From Phycomyces nitens (taxonomy: Eukaryota > Mucoromycota > Mucoromycetes > Mucorales > Phycomycetaceae), in contig JAHRBC010000006.1 of assembly GCA_022702545.1 (NCBI GenBank), forward strand, positions 124,001-188,000: 64,000 nt of DNA, written 5' to 3'. Positions 48,277 to 61,048 of the stretch are shown in pieces. Positions within the stretch are counted from its first letter, which is position 1. Every line of letters starts with the position of its first letter. A program made the position numbers and the translations under genes. Under the pieces are notes generated by a model that did not search any database, had not been told where the DNA came from, and saw only the letters and a list, made by a program, of their open reading frames with translations.

Positions 48277-51104
48277 TTATCCAACAGAGATTTCTTGCAA
48301 TAGTTTTGTGTAAGTAGGTCCTTGGTGTTCAACTAGGATGGTAGTGACCCGGTCAATGAGTCTTTTTTGCTCGTCTGGTGCCAAATGAGAACTTTTGCAA
48401 GCCTTTTGAACAAACGAAACTCCTCGAACTGGATCAATTAAAATGGTATCAAGTATGGTTGGTTCAAGAAGACGGTTTACAATGATCTGCTGAGCGGGTT
48501 GGCACGTAGTTTGATTAATGATTTTGAGGACCATCTGGGAGCCTAGTTTGTGTGTGCAGATGAGAGATAGATGGGGAGCAAATAGATTAGCCATCAGTTC
48601 TGTGCGCTGCTCCATTAATGATGAATCCATGAGCCAAGAGAGCAGAATTGCACCATTAGAATGCACTGCTAAATGGTCAACATGGTAAAGAAGAGCAGCT
48701 GCAATGAGTTGCTGCTGTGGTAAAGTGACAAACGAGCTCTCAAGAATGCCCCGGGTGGCTCTGGCTCCAAATCGGCCTTGGGCAATCATAAAGATCTTTT
48801 GGGCCATGGCATAAAAAACAAATTGGTTGTGCTCTGGGCCGAGACGTATGCAGCACTGGACGGCATAATTTCCAAAGGGATCTAGAAGTAGTGAAGGGAT
48901 ATATGGCTTGAGATGATGGCAGACCAATTGTATCTATAGGCACAAATGAGTAATTGCAGGCCAAGTATAACCATATCCTCCTTACATGAGCAGGAGAACA
49001 TACGGTCTCAATGATCTTTTGGGCAGCCCAGGTACCGTTCTTGTGAACACTGATGGCTGCCAGATGCGGTGCCACTCTTTCCAACATTACCGTCTTGGTA
49101 CCCTCACCACACTTTTCAAACAGCCGCTGAACCACCGTATTACCGATATAGTCTATATTACATAAAACAATAAACACCAAAGCTAGATAATCACCAATAC
49201 ATACCACTACTGAGCTCAGCCATATCGTCCATGTAGCTTTGAGCTATTATGTCCGCATCCTCGGATTTAGTGGTACTATCAAGACGTCGTCGAACTTCCC
49301 GAAGCTTTCCTGCATCGTGTTTTCGAGCCTGGGCTGATCCTGGAACGGGAGGAATGGATTCAAAGTAGCTTGTGGATGTCTTTAGGCCTGCCAATAAATA
49401 CTTTTTCTATCAATTGCTGCAATTTCAACATTATATTAATAAGATTTGTGTACCTTTTACGATGTTTGGGATATTTTCTGCTTCACACTCCTTCAGCATG
49501 CGTTCAATGCCAAGAATCCAAGCAGTAGTTGATTTAGTCGCATTGTTTGTTGTGCTGGTTGCAGGGTTTTTTGTAGCAATGTTCGTCGTATCATTAGATT
49601 TCTTTGATGACTTTGAAGAGACTGCAAGGCTATCTACGGTCTGCGGTTTGGCAGGTGATATTTTTGCGAACCCCACGCGTGTTCCTGGCAATCGCTGCAC
49701 TAAGCCATCGTTTGTCAAAAGTGCTTCCTTGGCTGCAACTGCACTGTCTATTCTCTCAAAATTGATAAAGGCACAGTTTTTGTAGGACAGCACGCGTACT
49801 GATTCCACAGGTCCAAAAGCAGTAAAAAGTTGCTCGAGAATTCCAGATGTTGTATTTGGGGGTAGATTTCCAAGCCCTGAATAGATGGAATTGTTAGTAA
49901 CGGCGATGCAACAGGAATCGAAATCATTACACAAGGCACGGGTAGGTCGCAATACGTTTGCTTCAGATGATACGGCTTCTGCTCTGCCATAGCCGACTCT
50001 GACCGTACACTGCCCAACCTTGCCATTCAATCGGCCCAACACTTCGTCCTTGGCATGAATAGCATCCTCGGTCTCGCAAAAGTTTATAAATGCACACTCT
50101 TTTTCCATCAGCAGCCTCACACTCTCGATTGGGCCATAGATGCTAAATATGTGCGTCAAATACTCTGCGGTAATTGATCTATCAATGTTGCCGATCCACA
50201 GAGACCTCGATGGTATCTGTGGTGTGGACTGGTCTTGGATAGACTGCTACATAAACAGAAACACAAGGGGGGGTAAGTATACACGATAAATCATCAAATT
50301 TCCTGCTCTTGTATAAATATGTATTTGTGTGTTTATATAAATCTGTTCTTTACCTCTCCTGCATACACTTCCTGCTGATCTGCTGTGTCTTGAAACATAT
50401 TTGCCAGAAGCTCCGAATCCCCGAGTGAAAGAGCGGTGTCTTTAGGCTGGTCCGGAAGGGGTGTCCATTGCCAGACTGGACTATAGTCCATTGGTCCCAT
50501 CGAAGCTGCCCTTTGACGCGGTTGGTTTCCAACGATACGGTCAATAAATGTTGTGGTTGACATAGCAACTCGGCTCTCTTGATAGCCCGCTGCATTAACA
50601 GAGTACGACCGACTTCGATGTTCCGCTGGTCTTTGGTGTTGCTCTTGCTGTATATGTTCCTCACTGTCTTCAAGACCAATGGAGCGCAGTGTGCAGGCAA
50701 TAGATGATTCACTATCAGTCCCAAGAACATCGTTTTTGAGTGGCTGTATCCACGATTGGCCAAAAACAGGAGGGTCAAATAATGTTGGTAAATGAAGCGA
50801 GCCGGACCGATGCCTTCCACTGCTGCTGGTATTAAACACATGTGTTGTATGGCTTTGTTCGGGTAGAATAGAAGGCATTGTATCAGCACGAGCGCGTCTA
50901 AGGGGAGTAGAGTAGCTGGATGAACTGAGGAATGGTGATTCGAGGTACTGTGCTTGAGTTGATTCGCATTCCTCAAGTACGACGCTCAGATCCCTACAAT
51001 ACTCATTGACATGTCAGTTTAAAGATACATTGAGTTGGAATTGCTTGCCTTGATGGAGCATACGCATTGCCTATAGCATGACGAAGAGAACCACCTTCCT
51101 TCAT
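48277..51104 (-). CDS. RRM + Pumilio RNA-binding protein (Jsn1/Puf2-like)
   Basis: The six-exon model gives 831 residues. A Ser-rich N-terminal third is followed by two RRMs (SLWIGNIDRSITAEYLTHIF with ECAFINFCETEDAI; and GLGNLPPNTTSGILEQLFTAFG with NCAFINFERIDSAV), then Pumilio-type helical repeats (NTVVQRLFEKCGEGTK; HKNGTWAAQKIIETV; DPFGNYAVQCCIRLG; HKLGSQMVLKIINQT). This arrangement matches fungal Jsn1/Puf2 proteins, which bind mRNAs for mitochondrial or membrane proteins. Introns are 50994-51048, 50247-50353, 49388-49453, 49153-49204 and 48934-48985. The first starts GCAAGC and gives SRDLSVVLEE; the only GT alternative runs into a stop. The first ATG (51104) follows an AG at the end of a pyrimidine-rich stretch, so a further 5' exon is possible. 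Confidence 0.9.
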
Positions 51105-51331
51105 TAGGCTTGCTTTGTCCTAACAGATAGGCAAAAAACAATCCAATACAAGAAAGAAAGGGAGAAAAAGGCTAAATAAGGGGTTTGCCAAAACAGACAG
51201 AAAGACTAAAGACTAGAACACACAGACAGTCATAGAATATGAAAATGGAGCTGTTCATATACTGATCATACATATATATAATTATATTTATTTATTTATT
51301 TATTATTTATTATTTATTATTTATTATTTAT

Positions 51332-52424
51332 TTATTTGTAATGGTAGATTCCTCTGCCAGACTTCTTGCCCATCCAGCCAGCATCAACGTATTTCTGGAG
51401 TAGTACGGCAGGTCGATATTTAGAGTCTCCAGTGTTTTCATGAAGCACTTTCATGATCGCCAGACATGTATCGAGACCAATAAAATCGGCAAGTGTCAAT
51501 GGACCCATGGGCATATTGGTTCCCAACTTCATGGTGGTATCAATGTCTTCTGCACTTGCAAATTCACACTCCAACAACATTACTGCTTCATTGATATAAG
51601 GCATCAAGAGACGATTGGCCACAAATCCAGGAATATCCTTGACTACAGTACATGTCTTTCCCATCGAGGTGGCCAAGGTACGTGTGGTGTCCAATACCTC
51701 TGGGCTAGTTGCCAGACCTGGAATGATTTCGACCAGCTTCATGACCGGCACAGGGTTCATGAAATGCATGCCAATAACATTTTCAGGGCGCTTGGTGGCA
51801 GCAGCGATCTTTGTGATGCTGATACTACTGGTATTAGTAGCCAAGATAGCCTCTGGTTTACAGATTCGATCGAGATCTCTAAAGATTGCAGATTTAATGT
51901 TGAGATTCTCAGATGCAGCTTCAATCACAAAGTCGGCATCTTTCAGGGATTCCAGAGTGTTTGTGGTCGAAAATCGAGCGCGGGTCTCGGTTGCATGCTC
52001 CTGAGTAATTTTCTGTTTGGCAACGTCCTTGGACAGCAGACGATCTTGATAAGATTATAACCCTTGTGAGACAAGTGGTGGATTTGGTTGGATTTGTTCT
52101 TACCAATAAACTGGAGACCTTTCTCGGTCTGCTCCTGGTTGATATCCATCAGAAGCACTGGCAGTTTGGTTACATTGGCTGTAACATAGGCAATACCCAA
52201 TCCCATCTGACCAGATCCAATTACACCTACACGCTTGATAGGCTGAGCAGCCTATCCATATCCAATAAGTTTGTTTATTTGGCGAATATTTGTATAACTA
52301 TACCATAGAAGAGGTGCTCAAGGCACGACACAGCTACGATGAATTTAGTATGCTTTTAATTGCTAGTTGTTGTCATTTATACCCCTTTTGCTGGTGTTCT
52401 CAAGATATTTCTGACGGCAAGCAT
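51332..52424 (-). CDS. Mitochondrial 3-hydroxyacyl/3-hydroxybutyryl-CoA dehydrogenase
   Basis: The four-exon model gives 310 residues. The first 24, built by two tiny exons of 42 and 30 nt (MLAVRNILRTPAKG and LCRALSTSSM), form a classic mitochondrial presequence. The Rossmann motif VGVIGSGQMGLGIAYV follows. ATNTSSISI and GMHFMNPVPVMKLVEI carry the catalytic region (His in MHFMNP), and the C-terminal helical domain includes DIPGFVANRLLMPYINEA and GPLTLADFIGLDT. It oxidises 3-hydroxyacyl-CoA with NAD in beta-oxidation or ketone/butyrate metabolism. Introns are 52334-52382, 52252-52303 and 52045-52103. The 5' exons rest on phase and on the plausibility of the presequence. Confidence 0.92.
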
Positions 52425-52709
52425 ACTATACTGTAGCTGAATAATCTAGTAAAGAAAACACATGGGAAAGAATTAAGTGCAAGTTATAGCTTTTTTCACG
52501 TGGTCGTGAGAAAGTTGGTGTTGGCCAGCATTTGGGTTAAATATTTAGTGATATGGCAAGTAAGCTGGATTTATCCGAATTACAATGAGCCAAAAAAAAA
52601 AACAAAATATATAAACAACAAAAAGGTGACTGTTTAACAATAACAATAATAATGACACAAAAGCTACTTTTTGTATTGTATTGAATTTATTTTCATTTAT
52701 TTAGAATTG

Positions 52710-52873
52710 GGCAGGGAGTCGATAGCAAGCTATCACTCCCTTAAGCAAAAATTGTGGTCTCGAGACACCCCGAAGGGCGTTCGCAGCAGAGCCAACCATC
52801 GCTGTGCAATGACAGTCAGCCCCGCTGTGCATCCAGTCTTCTTGATCACCAGACACACGACCCAGGTAAGTAT
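52710..52873 (-). ncRNA. U1: U1 spliceosomal snRNA
   Basis: Read on the minus strand from 52873 the RNA begins AUACUUACCUG, the universal U1 5' end that pairs with 5' splice sites. Stem-loop I carries GAUCAAGAAG, the U1-70K binding loop, closed by CUGGU/ACUGG. Stem-loop II has a 10-bp stem around AUUGCACAGC, the U1A loop. Stem-loop III has a UUCG tetraloop (CGCCC-UUCG-GGGUG). An Sm site (CAAUUUUUGC) at about 52745-52755 precedes a terminal hairpin at 52714-52740 (GGGAGU..ACUCCC). The length of about 164 nt fits U1. The 3' end is approximate. Two overlapping open frames here are not genes. Confidence 0.96.
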
Positions 52874-53199
52874 GAGTTGTTCAGGTTGCGAAAATCGGTT
52901 TCTTTTATACTTTTTGAAATTCGGTTTTCGGAGATTAAAACAAGCAGTCATGGTCTGAGTATTAAAAGTATGACTGACACGGTCACGAAATTTATGGATT
53001 AACCGTTAGACTTGTACCACCCAATCGTATTAGTTTGTGATTGGTCAATCGTTTGTGCAAGGTTTATGAGGGGCAAGAAATGCAGCCATTTTAACAACAT
53101 TTTTTACAATAAAGACTTTGGGAGGATTTTATAGTTTATATATATATATATTTGATTACATTTTATTTATTGAATTCTATAAGTATTTTCTCTATGCTT
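52874..53199. other. Spacer between U1 and the Cch1 3' end
   Basis: Holds the U1 promoter on the minus strand and the 3' end of Cch1, also minus. A TA run lies at 53138-53152. No protein gene was recognised. Confidence 0.6.
52903..52911 (-). promoter_or_regulatory. TATA box of the U1 snRNA gene
   Basis: Minus-strand GTATAAAAG lies about 30-38 bases upstream of the U1 5' end, the expected distance for RNA polymerase II TATA boxes. Upstream sequence to about 53100 has no gene. Confidence 0.7.
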
Positions 53200-56100
53200 C
53201 TAGTCTTCTGCCGCATTGAGCATGTCTATTGAATAAAGAGTAAGATGACATGCAAGTCTAATAGTAAAGACTTACCAGACCAAGTACTGTGATATAAAGA
53301 CTCCATCAGACGTCCAGCCTGCTCCTCGGACATGGAATTATTACCATCCATCATTAGCCACCCATGGCGTGCGTATGGACTGAGGTTTGGATGAGGAGAG
53401 AGGCCAGGTGAAGGTGTGCCAAAGAACGAAGGCTCATCATCTTCTGGATTTGGGGATGGTGTTCCACTCACGGTCCCAGGGGAATCTAGGCCTGCAAACG
53501 GCGATCCTTGTTGGGTATCCATCGAGAAGTTGGACATTGGTGATATTGGTATTGAGTTGCGGTTTACAGGGCTCAGGTGAACATTCTCCACAATGATCCT
53601 GGGTACTGGCGAATGTTGGCGCATATCCCTTGTTCCAGGTGTACTCAGACTAGCCATACTGGTATCCAGATGAAGACTGCCTGCACTTGCCACACCCAAC
53701 TTTTTGATCTCTTCTTCGTTTCTCTTGAGCCATATCTGTTGGAGATACCGTTTTCGCTGGATCAGAGTCATAAATACTCCACTTGCCTTTTCAACAGCAT
53801 AAGCCTTTTCTAATCTTTCAATCTTTTCTAAGCGGGCTATCAAGGGCTCTAGTCTGCACAAAAGCTAAGCATCAGGGCAATCATGTCAAGAGTTACTTAC
53901 GTCAGGGACTCTTCGATATCAATAAAACGATAGGTAATGATAGTCAGTACATCTGCAAACGAAATGCCTTTGGATCTTTCGGCTTCCATAATCTCCTGTA
54001 TAGATTATTAGTCTCCTATCATTCAGACCATATATATATATATATCCATTACTCTATAATAAAGATTGTATTGCTTTCGTCGCGCCTGTAATTCTTGGGG
54101 ATTGATCTTTGACAGGCAATTATTGACTTCACCATAATTATATCCAAGTGCAACACGACCCGCAATGTAAGAAGGTTGTCTGGTCTTGTCAATCTTTTCA
54201 TCCAAGAGCTCTCTTTCGTCTTCGTTTACTCGAGTATGCCCAATCTTTGACAGGTTCTTGATGCTATAGGCATCATCATAGATTCCGAGCTGCAAATTAC
54301 CTCGGATATGCTAACACATAACCAAACAAATGTTAAAAAAAATGACTATAAATGAAATACAGCCTCACAACCACCATACATGTAAAAGCTTTGTAACGTC
54401 CTTCTTTTGAATATAGCCGGTTCCATTAGGATCGATCTCAGCCCATGCATGCTTGAACCTAATATTCTTGATCAGTCAAAGTCTAATTGGATTTATACCT
54501 ACGTTCGAAGATCGTTCTTGCTAATGCCTGTAAACCTGGATCGCGTTTCATAAGTATGTTCAAAATTACTGATAATAACCTAGGAGTGATATAAAAGAGT
54601 TTGTATGAGATTATAGGTAATGTTTTAGGACTATAATACTTACGGCAGTGAACAGGTTTAAAAATATGTGAGTGCAAACAATATAGAAAAAGTTGAATAA
54701 AAAGTAACTCCAGCCAGGAGATCCACAATCGGTGTCTAGGTAATCTCCAACGTTTGTACAGTTTGGATATTCGACGGTATAATCCATCATCACATAGTTC
54801 TGCAACCCAATACAATAAGTTCCGGTGCTTTGTGTTGATTTGGAGTAGCCTTACCCATCCCTCGCCAGTTGTCATACGAACTAGAAGCAAAAGAGCATTT
54901 CCATATGTCCTGAAATTGGCATGCTCGTCTCCATTTTGTCCATAGCGTGTTAAACCAAACAATTCCATAAACAGCATTGCAAACAAACACATGACGATCA
55001 AAAAGACAACCGAAACGTGGATTATACTCGGCATTGAGTTGCTGTATTAAACCTGGAGGTTTAGTGGACCATATATCACCAGAATTCATCAGATTGTAAC
55101 TTACGCGACCGTGTGGTATAGTTTCTGGAGGACATCTATGCCTTCTCCCAACCTAAACGCCGCGAATACCAGAAAGTAGCGTTCGACACGCAGGGTCCAC
55201 AACTAAGTCATCTTAGTAGTTAGCAGATATTACTTTAGACGCGTGCATAATACTTGCATCTGGGACCGCAAAGCGCAAAATCAACAGCAATACTGCACTT
55301 ATAGCAATAAATCCATCATACCAATTCCATTTGGTGGCTGCCCACTAATAAAGACATGTTAATACTTTTTTAAAGCCTTTAAAATTGTTACCTTTTTCCT
55401 TCCCATTCCTAGAAACTTCACCAAAACCTCGAGGGCATATATAACAATACATGCAGTATAAGCGTATTCTTTTTATACGAGTTAATAACCCCAATCATAT
55501 ATCCAAACCCCATTGTACCTTGAAGGTTTTCCAGCCAGGTAGGAGCATTTTGGTATTCAGTACATATGATTACTATGGATGGATCAGAAAATAATCACAA
55601 ATAATAATGATAATAATACTATACTCACCGATATTTGTCAGGACAATTCCCATTGTTATTCTATTGAAGATTCCACGCTTATTAGCAACAATATCATAGC
55701 ACCAGCCTCGGATTATTGAATCTGGTCTGTAAGCTTTGATAGTAGGTTTAATTTCAGCCATTTGGCGCCTTAGGTCGAGGTATTGCCGTTGTTTAAGTGT
55801 GAGAGTCGTTATTCCTGACCGTTGTTTGAACTTTTCAATGATGACCTACAGAAAACATGGGTTAGGGTTGGTATAGACATCACAAGGAGCTCTATTCACT
55901 CGATACTTACACCAACAAACAATTGAACTGTACCATGAGATATGATCATAAATGTTATGTAGTAAATCGAATGATATATCATTGGAGAATCCCAACTAAA
56001 TGAAGGTTGATGGCCTTCTTCTGAAGGCGTACTCATTGCACTAAACAGAGAGTCCACCTAAAAACAATTGGATAAAATAAACAACAATAGAATGTCAACC

Positions 56101-59100
56101 TTTCCATACAGTTCTACTTTACCCATCCTTCGGTTGACGTTAGGCCTATCAAATGGTTAAATGCCTGTGGAAAATTATCAAAGGAATAACTATTCGCTAT
56201 TGGATTCTGCCATGCGCGTGGAATAAGAATATTCGCATCAACTCCATCATCTCCACTGATGTTGTTGGCAAATTCGCCTATACATTCTGCCAGGGTTTCC
56301 ACATCCGAATCATTACATAGCCAGAATCTACCCCCAAAGATATTGATTCCGTAGACTGAATAGGGTATTAATACCAAAAAGGTGAGCATAAGAGCGTCTA
56401 GCATTAAAGGGAATGCATGGAACAAATCCACAAAGATGTCGCGGACACCTTTGAAATAACGTATGACACGAAGGATACGCAGACTACGAACAGTACTTAA
56501 AGCACGGGGAGAACGTTCTGAGCCAAGAAAGATGGTTACAATATTGAATATAACCACACTAAAGTCGAGGATATTCCATGCATTGCGTAGATATGATCTA
56601 GGCGCCAAAAATAAGCCGTCTGCAATAACGCGAATAACGATTTCAAGGACAAATATCAGCGATAATATATAGTCGATTATATAAAATGCTGACTGGGCCA
56701 TTGAATCCTCGCGTAGCTTGCGTGTCGAGGGCTCATCGAGAATGACCATCATGATACTCAAGGCAACACATGCCATGATCAACCAGTTAAAGAGGTTCTT
56801 ACGCTCTGATTTTCCGTCATTGTTGTTACCGACTAGCCTTTTGCAAAAATATCTAATCTTGCTGTGCTGAGAGAAAATAAAAAGGGATTTGCTATTGGGC
56901 TCATTGTTCTGTAGTGCCCTTCGGTTCTCTTCAGCTACGATAAGCTCGTAATCGTCGGTTGTATCGTCGGTCGTAATGTCAGCAAAAGCAGTACTGGTAT
57001 ATACGTGCCTGTATATATATATATGTATATAAGAAACAAGGTTATTCGTAAATGAAAGCAAACACGTTACCCATGGCCCGTCTTCTTTTTTGCCTGCTCA
57101 GTCTTTTCCAGATCTTTGGCTTCTTTGGCTAAAACAGCAGCTTCATCTGCCTTGAAATTCGGATCATCATGATCAACAAGAAGGTCGGCCAATGATGACT
57201 TTGATACTTGAACTGTCAGACTAGTAGGAAGTCTCGGTATCTGGACACTTCTTTTTTCGCCTCTTTGATAGAGTGATCCAAAAACTCTGATTGGAATAAA
57301 TAAATAAATAAAGTCAATTGGCTTTTCTACGACCCGACCTGTACTTACTTGTGCAAGATGGTCTCTGCCTTGTGAACGTCTTTGTGGGTATGTTGCCGAA
57401 TGAAACGTTTGATCTGATACTGTTTTATATACTCTTCGTCTAATTCAAAGTTTTCTAAAATGACGGCAATGTATAGACCGGCCAGGACAACTATAAAGGA
57501 TATTCAAGATGTGGTTCTTGTTTAAAGCCAATTGAGAACTTACATCTCGCAAAAGCAAAGTATATACATGTAAATATGGCGGCATAGATAGACCCAAGAC
57601 CATTCTGGCTCTCCATGGCATTGTATAAAAGTTGCTGATAGAAATAAATTGTCAATACAAAAATAGGTAGCCTCGTAAACACACACCGTCCATGTTTCGC
57701 TGGTATAAAGCTAAGTAACAAATTTTAGGTAAAATAAGCCATTTGTTACGGATAAACTTGTCTTGTATATTACCATAATTAAAGTCATGAAACTTTGCCA
57801 AAATGCATCGAATCTTAGCTCAGTAGCATCAGACTCCATAAAGCCTTCAAAGTCCCCTCCCAACATTTGCATAAAGATAGGACTACATATAGCTGTGGCC
57901 AAAACCAAAAATACAACAACATTGGTAATACTTTCGCCATTTCCCAAAGAGGCGTACTAGAAAGGGTGAGTTTGATATACTAATATGCTATCATTTTTAA
58001 TGACCTACGATGATTCTGCGGACGCGTGGGAAGCAGATGAGCAGACGGTAAAGACGCAAGACTTGAAAGATTGTCAAATACTTGTATGCTTCCGAGTCTT
58101 GGATCATTGGAAGCTGTATGACGCATGTACTGATCACCAAAAACAAGTCAAACCGATTTCTTCCCGAAGACCAAAACTGTACCCAGGTTGGTGCGCCTAC
58201 AAATCGAATAATGATTTCTATAACAAAGATAAAAGTAAATGCGGTTTCGGCATTGTCTACAAAACATTCAACAGGTTATTTAAAAAAAGAAGAAGAGAGA
58301 GGCCTTGATGTTTAAAGCTGCCTACCGATGATCTCTAGGGTCTTTTCGCTGGCATAGAAAGATCGCATGCACATGAACACTAGGTCTAGAAATACCAATA
58401 GTCCTCCAAAATAAAAGAACATTGGACTCTTTACCATGTTCACAATCTTTATCTTCAACCAGAGACGAGTTACTCCAATGCCAGAATCATTGTGAGCATC
58501 CTCAAACTTCCATGAAATGTCTTCATGTGTAGAGTTTTCATGGGAGTCTGCCAATCTAAGCAGTGGGTGAGCCTTCTTTTTGGCTGTGAACCCACTCTCT
58601 GAATTGTTGGCTCTGATCTGAGTAAAGGTTGAGGTGATTACAGCTAGCGATGGCAATAAAGTTTAGCACAAGAAATAAAAGATAAAAGTCCAATTGCTTA
58701 CCAAACACCAAGAATGTAACCAAGAAACTAAGAACGTAGACACATATGCAGTAATACACTGCAACTGCATCTGAATCACCATCTTGATTCTGATACAGCA
58801 TTGGAGTCCAACCTTCAAGCGTTTGGACAGTGTAGATACTGAGGAAGGAATAAAAGATGGTATCGTAATTTACGAACCCAAAATTAGGGTTGTTGACCGG
58901 GTCTTCGATGCAAATCTGACCACTTTTGCAAAGATAGCCTTGGGTGCTTGGAAAGTCATAGTTTTCTTTGATAACGTTGTATGGTCCAATTATGTCAGAA
59001 CCATTATAAAATCCTGAACAGTAAGTAGGGGGCTCTACATATGTGGCTGCAAATCATCGTATGAAATTGACAAGGGTGAGTGACATTCGAATGGACTATA

Positions 59101-61048
59101 ATAGGATTCTATTGATCTTCTCTTGTTACTTACATACACCCCCAGAATCAAGCATGTAGCAACGTCTAGAAAATACGCCTTGAAATGATATAAGACCAAT
59201 CATGGCCCACAAGAGTAAAAAGAAGAACAAGAAACCCAAGACAACCAACAAAAGACCAAGGCTCTCATCGAGTGATTTTACAATTATCTAAAGAGAGTGG
59301 GTCTAAATCGATCATGCCAATAATCCAAAAAAAAAAGGTCAAGGACACTTACTGCAGTACCAGGAAATATCAACAAGAGACGCAGAGGTCGTGTAGCCCC
59401 CATGGTCTTGAATAGAGTGAAATAGCGGTACTCGTGAAGCATGAATCCAAAATCAACCCAATAGCACAGAATTGATATCAGGTCGAGAACGTTTCCAAAC
59501 TTATTGAGATAGGCTTTATGTTCAGGTTCTGTCTTGATTTCTTCTTCCTTTTCCTCTCTGGGCAGTATTCTACAGAGCCCACCCAGACGACGAATACAAT
59601 TCTTTATAGGCGCAAGGAACGATGATACCCGATTATCTCGGGAAGGTGGTATCCAGAGACCATAGACAATAATTTTGGCAATTGCTTCCAGACTATCAAA
59701 AGAAATTAAAGGATATATATATATATAGCAGGATATTTGGAATTGTGCCTACCTATATATCGATTGAATACAGAGAATAGGATAATGGGTCCATTGCTTG
59801 CCAAATATCGATTTATCATCGTTGGTCTTTATGGGCACACATGCCATGAGGAGCCAGTGAAGTAAGAGAAGGATAAATATAAACACCTGGACATTCCTTT
59901 TTTTCAAAAATATATATATAGGCGCTTGAGATCAATGAAATTTGACGGTGAACAAGAACTCACTTTGATTTCACTAATTCCCATAAGAATATTCTAATGT
60001 GGTTTGTAGGTGAAAAAAAGTTGAGTGAATAGCCCTGGAGTTGGTTTTTTTTCGGCTCTTTGGCTGGCATGCCGAATTGATCGTTTGACTCGGGGTGTCG
60101 TTGGGTTCCATGTATGTTCTTGTCGTCAAAAACTTCGTCTGATGCCATTACCGGCGAAGGTGCCGGCACAGACGGCGATGTTGGCAATGGTTGGTGCTGT
60201 GGAGGGGATGATGGAGGGGATAGATATGTCTCTTTCCATGGCTCTACGGTATATTTCTTCTTTTTATTTTCGGGCGAACGCGAGTGGATTACTCTGGCTG
60301 CAGCCTCATAGATTAGATCAAGGTATTGTTGTGTCTGGCTTCGTCTTTTTCGAATAAGATGGTTATGGTGGTGGTGGTGGTGGTGGTGATTATGGATATG
60401 GCGAGGTCTGCCAGACTGGTCGTACGGATATTGCATATAACGATGAGTTTCTGCATTGTAGGCTCTCATGGACGCATTGTCACTCATTGATGTCACGGAG
60501 GATGTGCCGGATAGCTTGTTATCTTTACTAGAAGAGTTTCCGTTTGGGCTGTCTTTGAATCGATCTAATGTCGAAGTCCACTGAAAATGGGAGTGATCGC
60601 TGGCTCGAGGTGTAGACGGTTGGCTTTTATACCAGATCTTCTCGTCATCAGCAGAGTTGGTGATTCGGTTAGAATTGCGGCGGGACCTCAGACCAGTTCC
60701 ACCCAAAACCAGGTTGTCTTGTGGGGTAGCTATACCTAGGCCTGCAGTGACACGTTCATCGACAACAAATGAATTTGATGTTGACAGATTGGGTGGATTG
60801 TGATGAAGTAATTTGTCGATTTTATTTTTTCGACGGAGAAGATCTCTGGTGAGCGGTAATGGAGTAGATAGATGTGAAGGCTGCTGCTGATTGGTGGAGT
60901 TGTCAATCTCATGAATGTCTCTGGGCTGTGCTGTTGTCAGGATGATCTGAGGGACAGTTACAGAGGAAACCTCACTCGAGGGTGTCTGGGGTGAGGCACG
61001 ATTAGACTTCGGCTCAGATTCGGTTGGAATTATTCCAGAATCAGGCAT
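53200..61048 (-). CDS. CCH1: Voltage-gated calcium channel Cch1
   Basis: The 27-exon model gives 2,103 residues and stays in frame throughout. A disordered 350-residue N-terminus (with a His-rich run) precedes four six-helix domains. The pore glutamates are all present: VQTLEGWT (domain I, 58814-58816), LYTSETWT (II, 57696-57698), TSTEGW (III) and TTGEGW (IV). Domain III has a typical S4 (RALSTVRSLRILRVIRYFKG). A degenerate EF-hand-like AEIDPNGTGYI and a Pro/Ser-rich tail end the protein. With Mid1 it forms the fungal high-affinity calcium uptake channel of the plasma membrane. Introns: 59897-59963, 59693-59752, 59288-59352, 59047-59133, 58644-58701, 58257-58325, 57957-58008, 57711-57773, 57635-57686, 57491-57543, 57287-57348, 57009-57070, 56058-56122, 55846-55910, 55573-55628, 55469-55518, 55345-55391, 55203-55257 (GC-AG), 55042-55104, 54800-54854, 54580-54643, 54459-54502, 54311-54379, 53996-54052, 53854-53900, 53226-53275. 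Confidence 0.95.
60368..60405 (-). repeat. CAC/CAT repeat encoding polyhistidine in Cch1
   Basis: The plus strand shows GGT repeats; the coding strand gives HIHNHHHHHHHHNH in the cytosolic N-terminus of the channel, close to a basic IRKRR cluster. Confidence 0.9.

Noticed and set aside
49372..49785. 137-codon plus-strand frame with hydrophobic stretch
   Set aside because: Antisense of the RRM part of the Pumilio gene and crosses its intron.
52671..53002. Three overlapping open frames on both strands (72-95 codons)
   Set aside because: They lie over the U1 snRNA gene and its promoter; RNA structure explains the sequence better.
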